This document shows, piece by piece, positions 9,301-21,800 of a DNA stretch of 64,000 bases. The notes under the pieces are model-generated. The model saw only the letters and a list, made by a program, of their open reading frames with translations, did not search any database and was not told the origin of the DNA. Every line of letters begins with the position of its first letter. Within the stretch, counting starts at the first letter, position 1. The DNA lies in assembly GCA_949987565.1 (NCBI GenBank), contig OX465109.1, positions 20,914,799 to 20,978,798 of the forward strand. The letters run 5' to 3'. Both the position numbers and the translations under genes were made by a program. The DNA comes from Luidia sarsii. Its lineage: Eukaryota; Echinodermata; Asteroidea; Paxillosida; Luidiidae.

Positions 9301-11788
9301 TCAGACGGATGAAGGGTCGTTGCCTTTCCGTGGAAAACCATCAAAAGAAATGTTCTCCAAACTCAGTAACTTTAACACTTGTCGTTAGAGGAATTCTAGA
9401 CCTCTTCTTAGGGCAAATTTGAATCTCGTCAGCATCATATTTAATGAAATATTAATTTGCAAACCCTATATTCCTACTCAGTTACTCTCTGCCGTCGACC
9501 ATAATGCCAGCGACTGGACAATGGCAGCTCAGAGAAACAGGTAGGCTCGCTCCCTTCTCCTGAAAATGTTTGAATAGAAATTGACCCCGAATTCAGATGT
9601 TTTGACTCAGGCCATTCGAGGAATCCTAGGGCTACTTTCAAGTCAAGTTTCAAGAATCAAAACCTAAAATGTAATACGATATGAACACGCAAGGAATATG
9701 TCTCTGCCCATCACCTGCAAAATCTGCGAATCAACGTCCCCTCGTATGAATACACAGTAGACACTCAGACGGATGAAGGGTCGTTGCCTTTCCGTGGAAA
9801 ACCATCAAAAGAAATGTTCTCCAAACTCAGTAACTTTAACACTTGTCGTTAGAGGAATCCTAGACCTCTTCCTAGGGCAAATTTGAATCTTGTCAGCATC
9901 ATATTTAATGAAATATTAATTTGCAAACCCTATCTTCCTACTCAGTTACTCTCTGCCGTCGACCATAATGCCAGCGACTGGACAATGGCAGCTCAGAGAA
10001 ACAGGTAGGCTCGCTCCCTTCTCCTGAAAATGTTTGAATAGAAATTGACCCCGAATTCAGATGTTTTGACTCAGGCCATTCGAGGAATCCTAGGGCTACT
10101 TTTAAGTCAAGTTTCAAGAATCAAAACCTAAAATGTAATACGATATGAACACGCAAGGAATATGTCTCTGCCCATCACCTGCAAAATCTGCGAATCAACG
10201 TCCCCTCGTATGAATACACAGTAGACACTCAGACGGATGAAGGGTCGTTGCCTTTCCGTGGAAAACCATCAAAAGAAATGTTCTCCAAACTCAGTAACTT
10301 TAACACTTGTCGTTAGAGGAATCCTAGACCTCTTCCTAGGGCAAATTTGAATCTCGTCAGCATCATATTTAATGAAATATTAATTTGCAAACCCTATATT
10401 CCTACTCAGTTACTCTCTGCCGTCGACCATAATGCCAGCGACTGGACAATGGCAGCTCAGAGAAACAGGTAGGGTCGCTCCCTTCTCCTGAAAATGTTTG
10501 AATAGAAATTGACTCCGAATTCAGATGTTTTGACTCAGGCCATTCGAGGAATCCTAGGGCTACTTTCAAGACAATTTTCAAGGATGAAAACCTAAAATGT
10601 AATACGATATGAACACGCAAGGAATATATCTCTGCCCATCACCTGCAAAATCTGCGAATCAACGTCCGCTCGTATGAATACACAGTTGACACTCAGACGG
10701 ATGAAGTGTCGTTGCCTTTCCGTGGAAAACCATCAAAAGAAATGTTCTCAAAACTCAGTAACTTTAACACTTGTCCTTAGAGGAACCCTAGACCTCTTCC
10801 TAGGGCAAATTTGAATCTCGTCAGCATCATATTTAATGAAATATTAATTTGCAAACCCTATATTCCTACTCAGTTACTCTCTGCCGTCGACCATAATGCC
10901 AGCGACTGGACAATGGCAGCTCAGAGAAACAGGTAGGGTCGCTCCCTTCTCCTGAAAATGTTTGAATAGAAATTGACTCCGAATTCAGATGTTTTGACTC
11001 AGGCCATTCGAGGAATCCTAGGGCTACTTTCAAGACAATTTTCAAGGATGAAAACCTAAAATGTAATACGATATGAACACGCAAGGAATATATCTCTGCC
11101 CATCACCTGCAAAATCTGCGAATCAACGTCCGCTCGTATGAATACACAGTTGACACTCAGACGGATGAAGGGTCGTTGCCTTTCCGTGGAAAACCATCAA
11201 AAGAAATGTTCTCCACACTCAGTAACTTTAACACTTGTCGTTAGAGGAACCCTAGACCTCTTCTTAGGGCAAATTTGAATCTTGTCTGCATCATATTTAA
11301 TGAAATATTAATTTGCAAACCCTATCTTCCTACTCAGTTACTCTCTGCCGTCGACCATAATGCCAGCGACTGGACAATGGCAGCTCAGAGAAACAGGTAG
11401 GGTCGCTCCCTTCTCCTGAAAATGTTTGAATAGAAATTGACCCCGAATTCAGATGTTTTGACTCAGGGCATTCGAGGAATCCTAGGGCTACTTTCAAGCC
11501 AAGTTTCAAGAATCAAAACCTAAAATGTAATACGATATGAACACGCAAGGAATATATCTCTGCCCATCAGATCAAATATCTGCGAATCAACGTCCGCTCG
11601 TATGAATACACAGTTGACACTCAGACAGATGAAGGGTCGTTGCCTTTCCGTGGAAAACCATCAGAAGAAATGTTCTCCAAACTCAGTAACTTTAACACTT
11701 GTCGTTACAGGAACCCTAGACCTCTTCATAGGGCAAATTTGAATATTCGCCAGCATCATATTTAATGAAATATTAATTTGCAAACCCT
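6367..11788 (+). repeat. Monomer array B (11 registers)
   Basis: The register starts are 6690, 7154, 7618, 8082, 8546, 9010, 9474, 9938, 10402, 10866 and 11330. Two trimers occupy 6690-9473, and a near-identical monomer pair follows at 9474 and 9938. No gene or RNA feature is visible. Confidence 0.93.
6690..9473 (+). repeat. Two tandem 1392-bp trimers
   Basis: Subtype order repeats every three monomers: 6690/7154/7618 and 8082/8546/9010. Markers are ttgaccccgaattc in the first monomer, gaatgtcgtcagc before the second, tgtaaatcaacg before the third, and tttgcccatcacctg with cccctcgtatgaacaca after the third. The two trimers differ at few positions, for example tatcttcc against tatattcc at their starts. 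The same double trimer is at 12956-15739 and 19222-22005. Single trimers are at 424-1815, 25952-27343 and 32682-34073. Confidence 0.85.
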
Positions 11789-12632
11789 CTTGCTTGACTT
11801 GTTTCTACTCGGTCTCTTTCTGCCCTCGACCATTAAAAGTACATGAACACACACACACTTCCTCAGTCATAAAGGTTAGTTTCCTTTGCGTGATGATAAA
11901 ATAATTTAAACATGTGCGCTTTCAGTCATTTTAACAATGTTCGACGGCTTATTCCAGATTCATTTTTGTTTCGACCTACTCTATGGCGTTACTTCAGAAC
12001 TACTTACGCAAAAGCAAACTTAAGTAAGTCGCCCCATATTCACACCACGCTACCATGCAAATGGCTATACAGGTGGAAATCTAAACAAATCGCCCCATAT
12101 TCACCAGACGCTGTGACGCGTATCGCTGCGTATCTTAAGACCGAACAGGTCTGAGAGGATGACCACCTAACTTTTGAGTATCTAGCGAGACCTGTTCACT
12201 TGAATAGACACGCACGGTGCACTTGTAGAATCATTTTACTCTTGTCCTTGCGTATCTTTTGACCGAACAGGTCTGAGAGGATGACCACCTAACTTTGAAT
12301 ATTCAGTGAGACCCTTTCACCTTTGACTAGAATACAGGCGGGCGGTGATCTTGCACAATCTTTTCACCCCTGTCTTCGCGTATCTTGAAACTGAACAGAT
12401 CTGACTGAATGGCCAATCCCACCTATAACATACAGGTGGACCATGAACCTGTAGAATCATTTCATCTTCTCGGTGCAGGATACATAGCGCAATGGTTGTC
12501 CCTACACGTTTAACATTACTTCACAAATACATCACTTGACTTGCAAAGTGTACATTATCTTTCCGCTACTCTCCGCAGACTGTTCTATGCTCTTCTCAAC
12601 AAAGACGAGCTCCCTCCTTATTGAAGAGGTTA
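11789..12632. repeat. Spacer copy 2 (short type)
   Basis: This has the same length and arrangement as spacer copy 1, offset 6266, with subrepeat starts at 12128, 12250 and 12378. I saw no difference from copy 1. Confidence 0.9.
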
Positions 12633-15600
12633 TCCTAGGAATCCTAGGGATACTTCCAAGCCAAGTTTCAAGAATCAAAACCTAAAATGTAATACGATAT
12701 GAACACGCAAGGAATATATCTCTGCCCATCACCTCCAAAATCTGCAAATCAACGTCCGCTCGTATGAATACACAGTTGACACTCAGACAGATGAAGGGTC
12801 GTTGTCTTTCCGTGGAAAACCATCAAAAGAAATGTTCTCCAAACTCAGTAACTTTAACACTTGTCGTTAGAGGAACCCTAGACCTCTTCTTATGGCAAAT
12901 TTGAATCTTGTCAGCATCATATTTAATGAAATATTAATTTGCTAACCCTATCTTCCTACTCAGTTACCCTCTGCCGTCGACCATAATGCCAGCGACTGGA
13001 CAATGGCAGCTCAGAGAAACAGGTAGGGTCGCTCCCTTCTCCTGAAAATGTTTGAATAGAAATTGACCCCGAATTCAGATGTTTTGACTCAGGCCATTCG
13101 AGGAATCCTAGGGCTACTTTCAAGCCAATTTTCAAGGATGAAAACCTAAAATGTAATACGATATGAACACGCAAGGAATATATCTCTGCCCATCACCTTC
13201 AAAATCTGCGAATCAACGTCCGCTCGTATGAATACACAGTTGACACTCAGACGGATGAAGGGTCGTTGCCTTTCCGTGGAAAACCATCAAAAGAAATGTT
13301 CTCCAAACTCAGTAACTTTAACACTTGTCGTTAGAGGAATCCTAGACCTCTTCCTAGGGCAAATTTGAATGTCGTCAGCATCATATTTAATGAAATATTA
13401 ATTTGCAAACCCTATCTTCCTACTCAGTTACTCTCTGCCGTCGACCATAATGCCAGCGACTGGACAATGGCAGCTCAGAGAAACAGGTAGGGTCGCTCCC
13501 TTCTCCTGAAAATGTTTGAATAGAAATTGACTCCGAATTCAGATGTTTTGACTCAGGCCATTCGAGGAATCCTAGGGCTACTTTCAAGCCAATTTTCAAG
13601 GATGAAAACCTAAAGTGTAATACGATATGAACACGCAAGGAATATATCTCTGCCCATCACCTCCAAAATCTGTAAATCAACGTCCGCTCGTATGAATACA
13701 CAGTTGACACTCAGACAGATGAAGGGTCGTTGTCTTTCCGTGGAAAACCATCAAAAGAAATGTTCTCCAAACTCAGTAACTTTAACACTTGTCGTTAGAG
13801 GAACCCTAGACCTCTTCTTATGGCAAATTTGAATCTTGTCAGCATCATATTTAATGAAATATTAATTTGCTAACCCTATCTTCCTACTCAGTTACCCTCT
13901 GCCGTCGACCATAATGCCAGCGACTGGACAATGGCAGCTCAGAGAAACAGGTAGGGTCGCTCCCTTCTCCTGAAAATGTTTGAATAGAAATTGACTCCGA
14001 ATTCAGATGTTTTGACTCAGGCCATTCGAGGAATCCTAGGGCTACTTTCAAGCCAATTTTCAAGGATGAAAACCTAAAGTGTAATACGATATGAACACGC
14101 AAGGAATATATCTTTGCCCATCACCTGCAAAATCTGCGAATCAACGTCCCCTCGTATGAACACACAGTTGACACTCAGACGGATGAAGGGTCGTTGCCTT
14201 TCCGTGGAAAACCATCAAAAGAAATGTTCTCCAAACTCAGTAACTTTAACACTTGTCGTTAGAGGAATTCTAGACCTCTTCTTAGGGCAAATTTGAATCT
14301 CGTCAGCATCATATTTAATGAAATATTAATTTGCAAACCCTATATTCCTACTCAGTTACTCTCTGCCGTCGACCATAATGCCAGCGACTGGACAATGGCA
14401 GCTCAGAGAAACAGGTAGGGTCGCTCCCTTCTCCTGAAAATGTTTGAATAGAAATTGACCCCGAATTCAGATGTTTTGACTCAGGCCATTCGAGGAATCC
14501 TAGGGCTACTTTCAAGCCAATTTTCAAGGATGAAAACCTAAAATGTAATACGATATGAACACGCAAGGAATATATCTCTGCCCATCACCTTCAAAATCTG
14601 CGAATCAACGTCCGCTCGTATGAATACACAGTTGACACTCAGACGGATGAAGGGTCGTTGCCTTTCCGTGGAAAACCATCAAAAGAAATGTTCTCCAAAC
14701 TCAGTAACTTTAACACTTGTCGTTAGAGGAATCCTAGACCTCTTCCTAGGGCAAATTTGAATGTCGTCAGCATCATATTTAATGAAATATTAATTTGCAA
14801 ACCCTATCTTCCTACTCAGTTACTCTCTGCCGTCGACCATAATGCCAGCGACTGGACAATGGCAGCTCAGAGAAACAGGTAGGGTCGCTCCCTTCTCCTG
14901 AAAATGTTTGAATAGAAATTGACTCCGAATTCAGATGTTTTGACTCAGGCCATTCGAGGAATCCTAGGGCTACTTTCAAGCCAATTTTCAAGGATGAAAA
15001 CCTAAAGTGTAATACGATATGAACACGCAAGGAATATATCTCTGCCCATCACCTCCAAAATCTGTAAATCAACGTCCGCTCGTATGAATACACAGTTGAC
15101 ACTCAGACAGATGAAGGGTCGTTGTCTTTCCGTGGAAAACCATCAAAAGAAATGTTCTCCAAACTCAGTAACTTTAACACTTGTCGTTAGAGGAACCCTA
15201 GACCTCTTCTTATGGCAAATTTGAATCTTGTCAGCATCATATTTAATGAAATATTAATTTGCTAACCCTATCTTCCTACTCAGTTACCCTCTGCCGTCGA
15301 CCATAATGCCAGCGACTGGACAATGGCAGCTCAGAGAAACAGGTAGGGTCGCTCCCTTCTCCTGAAAATGTTTGAATAGAAATTGACTCCGAATTCAGAT
15401 GTTTTGACTCAGGCCATTCGAGGAATCCTAGGGCTACTTTCAAGCCAATTTTCAAGGATGAAAACCTAAAGTGTAATACGATATGAACACGCAAGGAATA
15501 TATCTTTGCCCATCACCTGCAAAATCTGCGAATCAACGTCCCCTCGTATGAACACACAGTTGACACTCAGACGGATGAAGGGTCGTTGCCTTTCCGTGGA

Positions 15601-18600
15601 AAACCATCAAAAGAAATGTTCTCCAAACTCAGTAACTTTAACACTTGTCGTTAGAGGAATTCTAGACCTCTTCTTAGGGCAAATTTGAATCTCGTCAGCA
15701 TCATATTTAATGAAATATTAATTTGCAAACCCTATATTCCTACTCAGTTACTCTCTGCCGTCGACCATAATGCCAGCGACTGGACAATGGCAGCTCAGAG
15801 AAACAGGTAGGCTCGCTCCCTTCTCCTGAAAATGTTTGAATAGAAATTGACCCCGAATTCAGATGTTTTGACTCAGGCCATTCGAGGAATCCTAGGGCTA
15901 CTTTCAAGTCAAGTTTCAAGAATCAAAACCTAAAATGTAATACGATATGAACACGCAAGGAATATGTCTCTGCCCATCACCTGCAAAATCTGCGAATCAA
16001 CGTCCCCTCGTATGAATACACAGTAGACACTCAGACGGATGAAGGGTCGTTGCCTTTCCGTGGAAAACCATCAAAAGAAATGTTCTCCAAACTCAGTAAC
16101 TTTAACACTTGTCGTTAGAGGAATCCTAGACCTCTTCCTAGGGCAAATTTGAATCTTGTCAGCATCATATTTAATGAAATATTAATTTGCAAACCCTATC
16201 TTCCTACTCAGTTACTCTCTGCCGTCGACCATAATGCCAGCGACTGGACAATGGCAGCTCAGAGAAACAGGTAGGCTCGCTCCCTTCTCCTGAAAATGTT
16301 TGAATAGAAATTGACCCCGAATTCAGATGTTTTGACTCAGGCCATTCGAGGAATCCTAGGGCTACTTTTAAGTCAAGTTTCAAGAATCAAAACCTAAAAT
16401 GTAATACGATATGAACACGCAAGGAATATGTCTCTGCCCATCACCTGCAAAATCTGCGAATCAACGTCCCCTCGTATGAATACACAGTAGACACTCAGAC
16501 GGATGAAGGGTCGTTGCCTTTCCGTGGAAAACCATCAAAAGAAATGTTCTCCAAACTCAGTAACTTTAACACTTGTCGTTAGAGGAATCCTAGACCTCTT
16601 CCTAGGGCAAATTTGAATCTCGTCAGCATCATATTTAATGAAATATTAATTTGCAAACCCTATATTCCTACTCAGTTACTCTCTGCCGTCGACCATAATG
16701 CCAGCGACTGGACAATGGCAGCTCAGAGAAACAGGTAGGGTCGCTCCCTTCTCCTGAAAATGTTTGAATAGAAATTGACTCCGAATTCAGATGTTTTGAC
16801 TCAGGCCATTCGAGGAATCCTAGGGCTACTTTCAAGACAATTTTCAAGGATGAAAACCTAAAATGTAATACGATATGAACACGCAAGGAATATATCTCTG
16901 CCCATCACCTGCAAAATCTGCGAATCAACGTCCGCTCGTATGAATACACAGTTGACACTCAGACGGATGAAGTGTCGTTGCCTTTCCGTGGAAAACCATC
17001 AAAAGAAATGTTCTCAAAACTCAGTAACTTTAACACTTGTCCTTAGAGGAACCCTAGACCTCTTCCTAGGGCAAATTTGAATCTCGTCAGCATCATATTT
17101 AATGAAATATTAATTTGCAAACCCTATATTCCTACTCAGTTACTCTCTGCCGTCGACCATAATGCCAGCGACTGGACAATGGCAGCTCAGAGAAACAGGT
17201 AGGGTCGCTCCCTTCTCCTGAAAATGTTTGAATAGAAATTGACTCCGAATTCAGATGTTTTGACTCAGGCCATTCGAGGAATCCTAGGGCTACTTTCAAG
17301 ACAATTTTCAAGGATGAAAACCTAAAATGTAATACGATATGAACACGCAAGGAATATATCTCTGCCCATCACCTGCAAAATCTGCGAATCAACGTCCGCT
17401 CGTATGAATACACAGTTGACACTCAGACGGATGAAGGGTCGTTGCCTTTCCGTGGAAAACCATCAAAAGAAATGTTCTCCACACTCAGTAACTTTAACAC
17501 TTGTCGTTAGAGGAACCCTAGACCTCTTCTTAGGGCAAATTTGAATCTTGTCTGCATCATATTTAATGAAATATTAATTTGCAAACCCTATCTTCCTACT
17601 CAGTTACTCTCTGCCGTCGACCATAATGCCAGCGACTGGACAATGGCAGCTCAGAGAAACAGGTAGGGTCGCTCCCTTCTCCTGAAAATGTTTGAATAGA
17701 AATTGACCCCGAATTCAGATGTTTTGACTCAGGGCATTCGAGGAATCCTAGGGCTACTTTCAAGCCAAGTTTCAAGAATCAAAACCTAAAATGTAATACG
17801 ATATGAACACGCAAGGAATATATCTCTGCCCATCAGATCAAATATCTGCGAATCAACGTCCGCTCGTATGAATACACAGTTGACACTCAGACAGATGAAG
17901 GGTCGTTGCCTTTCCGTGGAAAACCATCAGAAGAAATGTTCTCCAAACTCAGTAACTTTAACACTTGTCGTTACAGGAACCCTAGACCTCTTCATAGGGC
18001 AAATTTGAATATTCGCCAGCATCATATTTAATGAAATATTAATTTGCAAACCCTCTTGCTTGACTTGTTTCTACTCGGTCTCTTTCTGCCCTCGACCATT
18101 AAAAGTACATGAACACACACACACTTCCTCAGTCATAAAGGTTAGTTTCCTTTGCGTGATGATAAAATAATTTAAACATGTGCGCTTTCAGTCATTTTAA
18201 CAATGTTCGACGGCTTATTCCAGATTCATTTTTGTTTCGACCTACTCTATGGCGTTACTTCAGAACTACTTACGCAAAAGCAAACTTAAGTAAGTCGCCC
18301 CATATTCACACCACGCTACCATGCAAATGGCTATACAGGTGGAAATCTAAACAAATCGCCCCATATTCACCAGACGCTGTGACGCGTATCGCTGCGTATC
18401 TTAAGACCGAACAGGTCTGAGAGGATGACCACCTAACTTTTGAGTATCTAGCGAGACCTGTTCACTTGAATAGACACGCACGGTGCACTTGTAGAATCAT
18501 TTTACTCTTGTCCTTGCGTATCTTTTGACCGAACAGGTCTGAGAGGATGACCACCTAACTTTGAATATTCAGTGAGACCCTTTCACCTTTGACTAGAATA

Positions 18601-18798
18601 CAGGCGGGCGGTGATCTTGCACAATCTTTTCACCCCTGTCTTCGCGTATCTTGAAACTGAACAGATCTGACTGAATGGCCAATCCCACCTATAACATACA
18701 GGTGGACCATGAACCTGTAGAATCATTTCATCTTCTCGGTGCAGGATACATAGCGCAATGGTTGTCCCTACACGTTTAACATTACTTCACAAATACAT
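12533..18798. repeat. Higher-order unit 3, 6266 bp
   Basis: This is the same length, monomer order and, as far as I compared, the same sequence as unit 2. It includes private variants of that unit, such as the tacttttaagtcaag change (10097 region in unit 2, 16363 region here). It is a very recent copy, or a copy maintained by conversion. Confidence 0.95.
12633..18054 (+). repeat. Monomer array C (11 registers)
   Basis: The register starts are 12956, 13420, 13884, 14348, 14812, 15276, 15740, 16204, 16668, 17132 and 17596. It appears identical to array B in subtype order and sequence, with a double trimer at 12956-15739. No gene is visible. Confidence 0.93.
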
Positions 18799-18898
18799 CA
18801 CTTGACTTGCAAAGTGTACATTATCTTTCCGCTACTCTCCGCAGACTGTTCTATGCTCTTCTCAACAAAGACGAGCTCCCTCCTTATTGAAGAGGTTA
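18055..18898. repeat. Spacer copy 3 (short type)
   Basis: This matches copies 1 and 2 at offset 6266, including the AC tract and three subrepeats (from 18394). Confidence 0.9.
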
Positions 18899-21800
18899 TC
18901 CTAGGAATCCTAGGGATACTTCCAAGCCAAGTTTCAAGAATCAAAACCTAAAATGTAATACGATATGAACACGCAAGGAATATATCTCTGCCCATCACCT
19001 CCAAAATCTGCAAATCAACGTCCGCTCGTATGAATACACAGTTGACACTCAGACAGATGAAGGGTCGTTGTCTTTCCGTGGAAAACCATCAAAAGAAATG
19101 TTCTCCAAACTCAGTAACTTTAACACTTGTCGTTAGAGGAACCCTAGACCTCTTCTTATGGCAAATTTGAATCTTGTCAGCATCATATTTAATGAAATAT
19201 TAATTTGCTAACCCTATCTTCCTACTCAGTTACCCTCTGCCGTCGACCATAATGCCAGCGACTGGACAATGGCAGCTCAGAGAAACAGGTAGGGTCGCTC
19301 CCTTCTCCTGAAAATGTTTGAATAGAAATTGACCCCGAATTCAGATGTTTTGACTCAGGCCATTCGAGGAATCCTAGGGCTACTTTCAAGCCAATTTTCA
19401 AGGATGAAAACCTAAAATGTAATACGATATGAACACGCAAGGAATATATCTCTGCCCATCACCTTCAAAATCTGCGAATCAACGTCCGCTCGTATGAATA
19501 CACAGTTGACACTCAGACGGATGAAGGGTCGTTGCCTTTCCGTGGAAAACCATCAAAAGAAATGTTCTCCAAACTCAGTAACTTTAACACTTGTCGTTAG
19601 AGGAATCCTAGACCTCTTCCTAGGGCAAATTTGAATGTCGTCAGCATCATATTTAATGAAATATTAATTTGCAAACCCTATCTTCCTACTCAGTTACTCT
19701 CTGCCGTCGACCATAATGCCAGCGACTGGACAATGGCAGCTCAGAGAAACAGGTAGGGTCGCTCCCTTCTCCTGAAAATGTTTGAATAGAAATTGACTCC
19801 GAATTCAGATGTTTTGACTCAGGCCATTCGAGGAATCCTAGGGCTACTTTCAAGCCAATTTTCAAGGATGAAAACCTAAAGTGTAATACGATATGAACAC
19901 GCAAGGAATATATCTCTGCCCATCACCTCCAAAATCTGTAAATCAACGTCCGCTCGTATGAATACACAGTTGACACTCAGACAGATGAAGGGTCGTTGTC
20001 TTTCCGTGGAAAACCATCAAAAGAAATGTTCTCCAAACTCAGTAACTTTAACACTTGTCGTTAGAGGAACCCTAGACCTCTTCTTATGGCAAATTTGAAT
20101 CTTGTCAGCATCATATTTAATGAAATATTAATTTGCTAACCCTATCTTCCTACTCAGTTACCCTCTGCCGTCGACCATAATGCCAGCGACTGGACAATGG
20201 CAGCTCAGAGAAACAGGTAGGGTCGCTCCCTTCTCCTGAAAATGTTTGAATAGAAATTGACTCCGAATTCAGATGTTTTGACTCAGGCCATTCGAGGAAT
20301 CCTAGGGCTACTTTCAAGCCAATTTTCAAGGATGAAAACCTAAAGTGTAATACGATATGAACACGCAAGGAATATATCTTTGCCCATCACCTGCAAAATC
20401 TGCGAATCAACGTCCCCTCGTATGAACACACAGTTGACACTCAGACGGATGAAGGGTCGTTGCCTTTCCGTGGAAAACCATCAAAAGAAATGTTCTCCAA
20501 ACTCAGTAACTTTAACACTTGTCGTTAGAGGAATTCTAGACCTCTTCTTAGGGCAAATTTGAATCTCGTCAGCATCATATTTAATGAAATATTAATTTGC
20601 AAACCCTATATTCCTACTCAGTTACTCTCTGCCGTCGACCATAATGCCAGCGACTGGACAATGGCAGCTCAGAGAAACAGGTAGGGTCGCTCCCTTCTCC
20701 TGAAAATGTTTGAATAGAAATTGACCCCGAATTCAGATGTTTTGACTCAGGCCATTCGAGGAATCCTAGGGCTACTTTCAAGCCAATTTTCAAGGATGAA
20801 AACCTAAAATGTAATACGATATGAACACGCAAGGAATATATCTCTGCCCATCACCTTCAAAATCTGCGAATCAACGTCCGCTCGTATGAATACACAGTTG
20901 ACACTCAGACGGATGAAGGGTCGTTGCCTTTCCGTGGAAAACCATCAAAAGAAATGTTCTCCAAACTCAGTAACTTTAACACTTGTCGTTAGAGGAATCC
21001 TAGACCTCTTCCTAGGGCAAATTTGAATGTCGTCAGCATCATATTTAATAAAATATTAATTTGCAAACCCTATCTTCCTACTCAGTTACTCTCTGCCGTC
21101 GACCATAATGCCAGCGACTGGACAATGGCAGCTCAGAGAAACAGGTAGGGTCGCTCCCTTCTCCTGAAAATGTTTGAATAGAAATTGACTCCGAATTCAG
21201 ATGTTTTGACTCAGGCCATTCGAGGAATCCTAGGGCTACTTTCAAGCCAATTTTCAAGGATGAAAACCTAAAGTGTAATACGATATGAACACGCAAGGAA
21301 TATATCTCTGCCCATCACCTCCAAAATCTGTAAATCAACGTCCGCTCGTATGAATACACAGTTGACACTCAGACAGATGAAGGGTCGTTGTCTTTCCGTG
21401 GAAAACCATCAAAAGAAATGTTCTCCAAACTCAGTAACTTTAACACTTGTCGTTAGAGGAACCCTAGACCTCTTCTTATGGCAAATTTGAATCTTGTCAG
21501 CATCATATTTAATGAAATATTAATTTGCTAACCCTATCTTCCTACTCAGTTACCCTCTGCCGTCGACCATAATGCCAGCGACTGGACAATGGCAGCTCAG
21601 AGAAACAGGTAGGGTCGCTCCCTTCTCCTGAAAATGTTTGAATAGAAATTGACTCCGAATTCAGATGTTTTGACTCAGGCCATTCGAGGAATCCTAGGGC
21701 TACTTTCAAGCCAATTTTCAAGGATGAAAACCTAAAGTGTAATACGATATGAACACGCAAGGAATATATCTTTGCCCATCACCTGCAAAATCTGCGAATC

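Larger units (their letters stand above)
6267..12532. repeat. Higher-order unit 2, 6266 bp
   Basis: There are 11 monomer registers (6690 to 11330) plus the spacer. The order is two trimers (6690-9473), two nearly identical monomers with aggctcgctccc (9474 and 9938), two aagacaatttt-type monomers (10402, 10866) and the spacer-proximal monomer (11330). Every part I compared with unit 3 was identical. Confidence 0.95.

Noticed and set aside
6267..18798. Assembly artefact as the sole explanation of the repeats
   Set aside because: Units 4-9 carry private point changes, distinct lengths and mosaic junctions that a simple assembler duplication would not create. It remains possible for the identical pair, units 2 and 3, and is listed there as a check.
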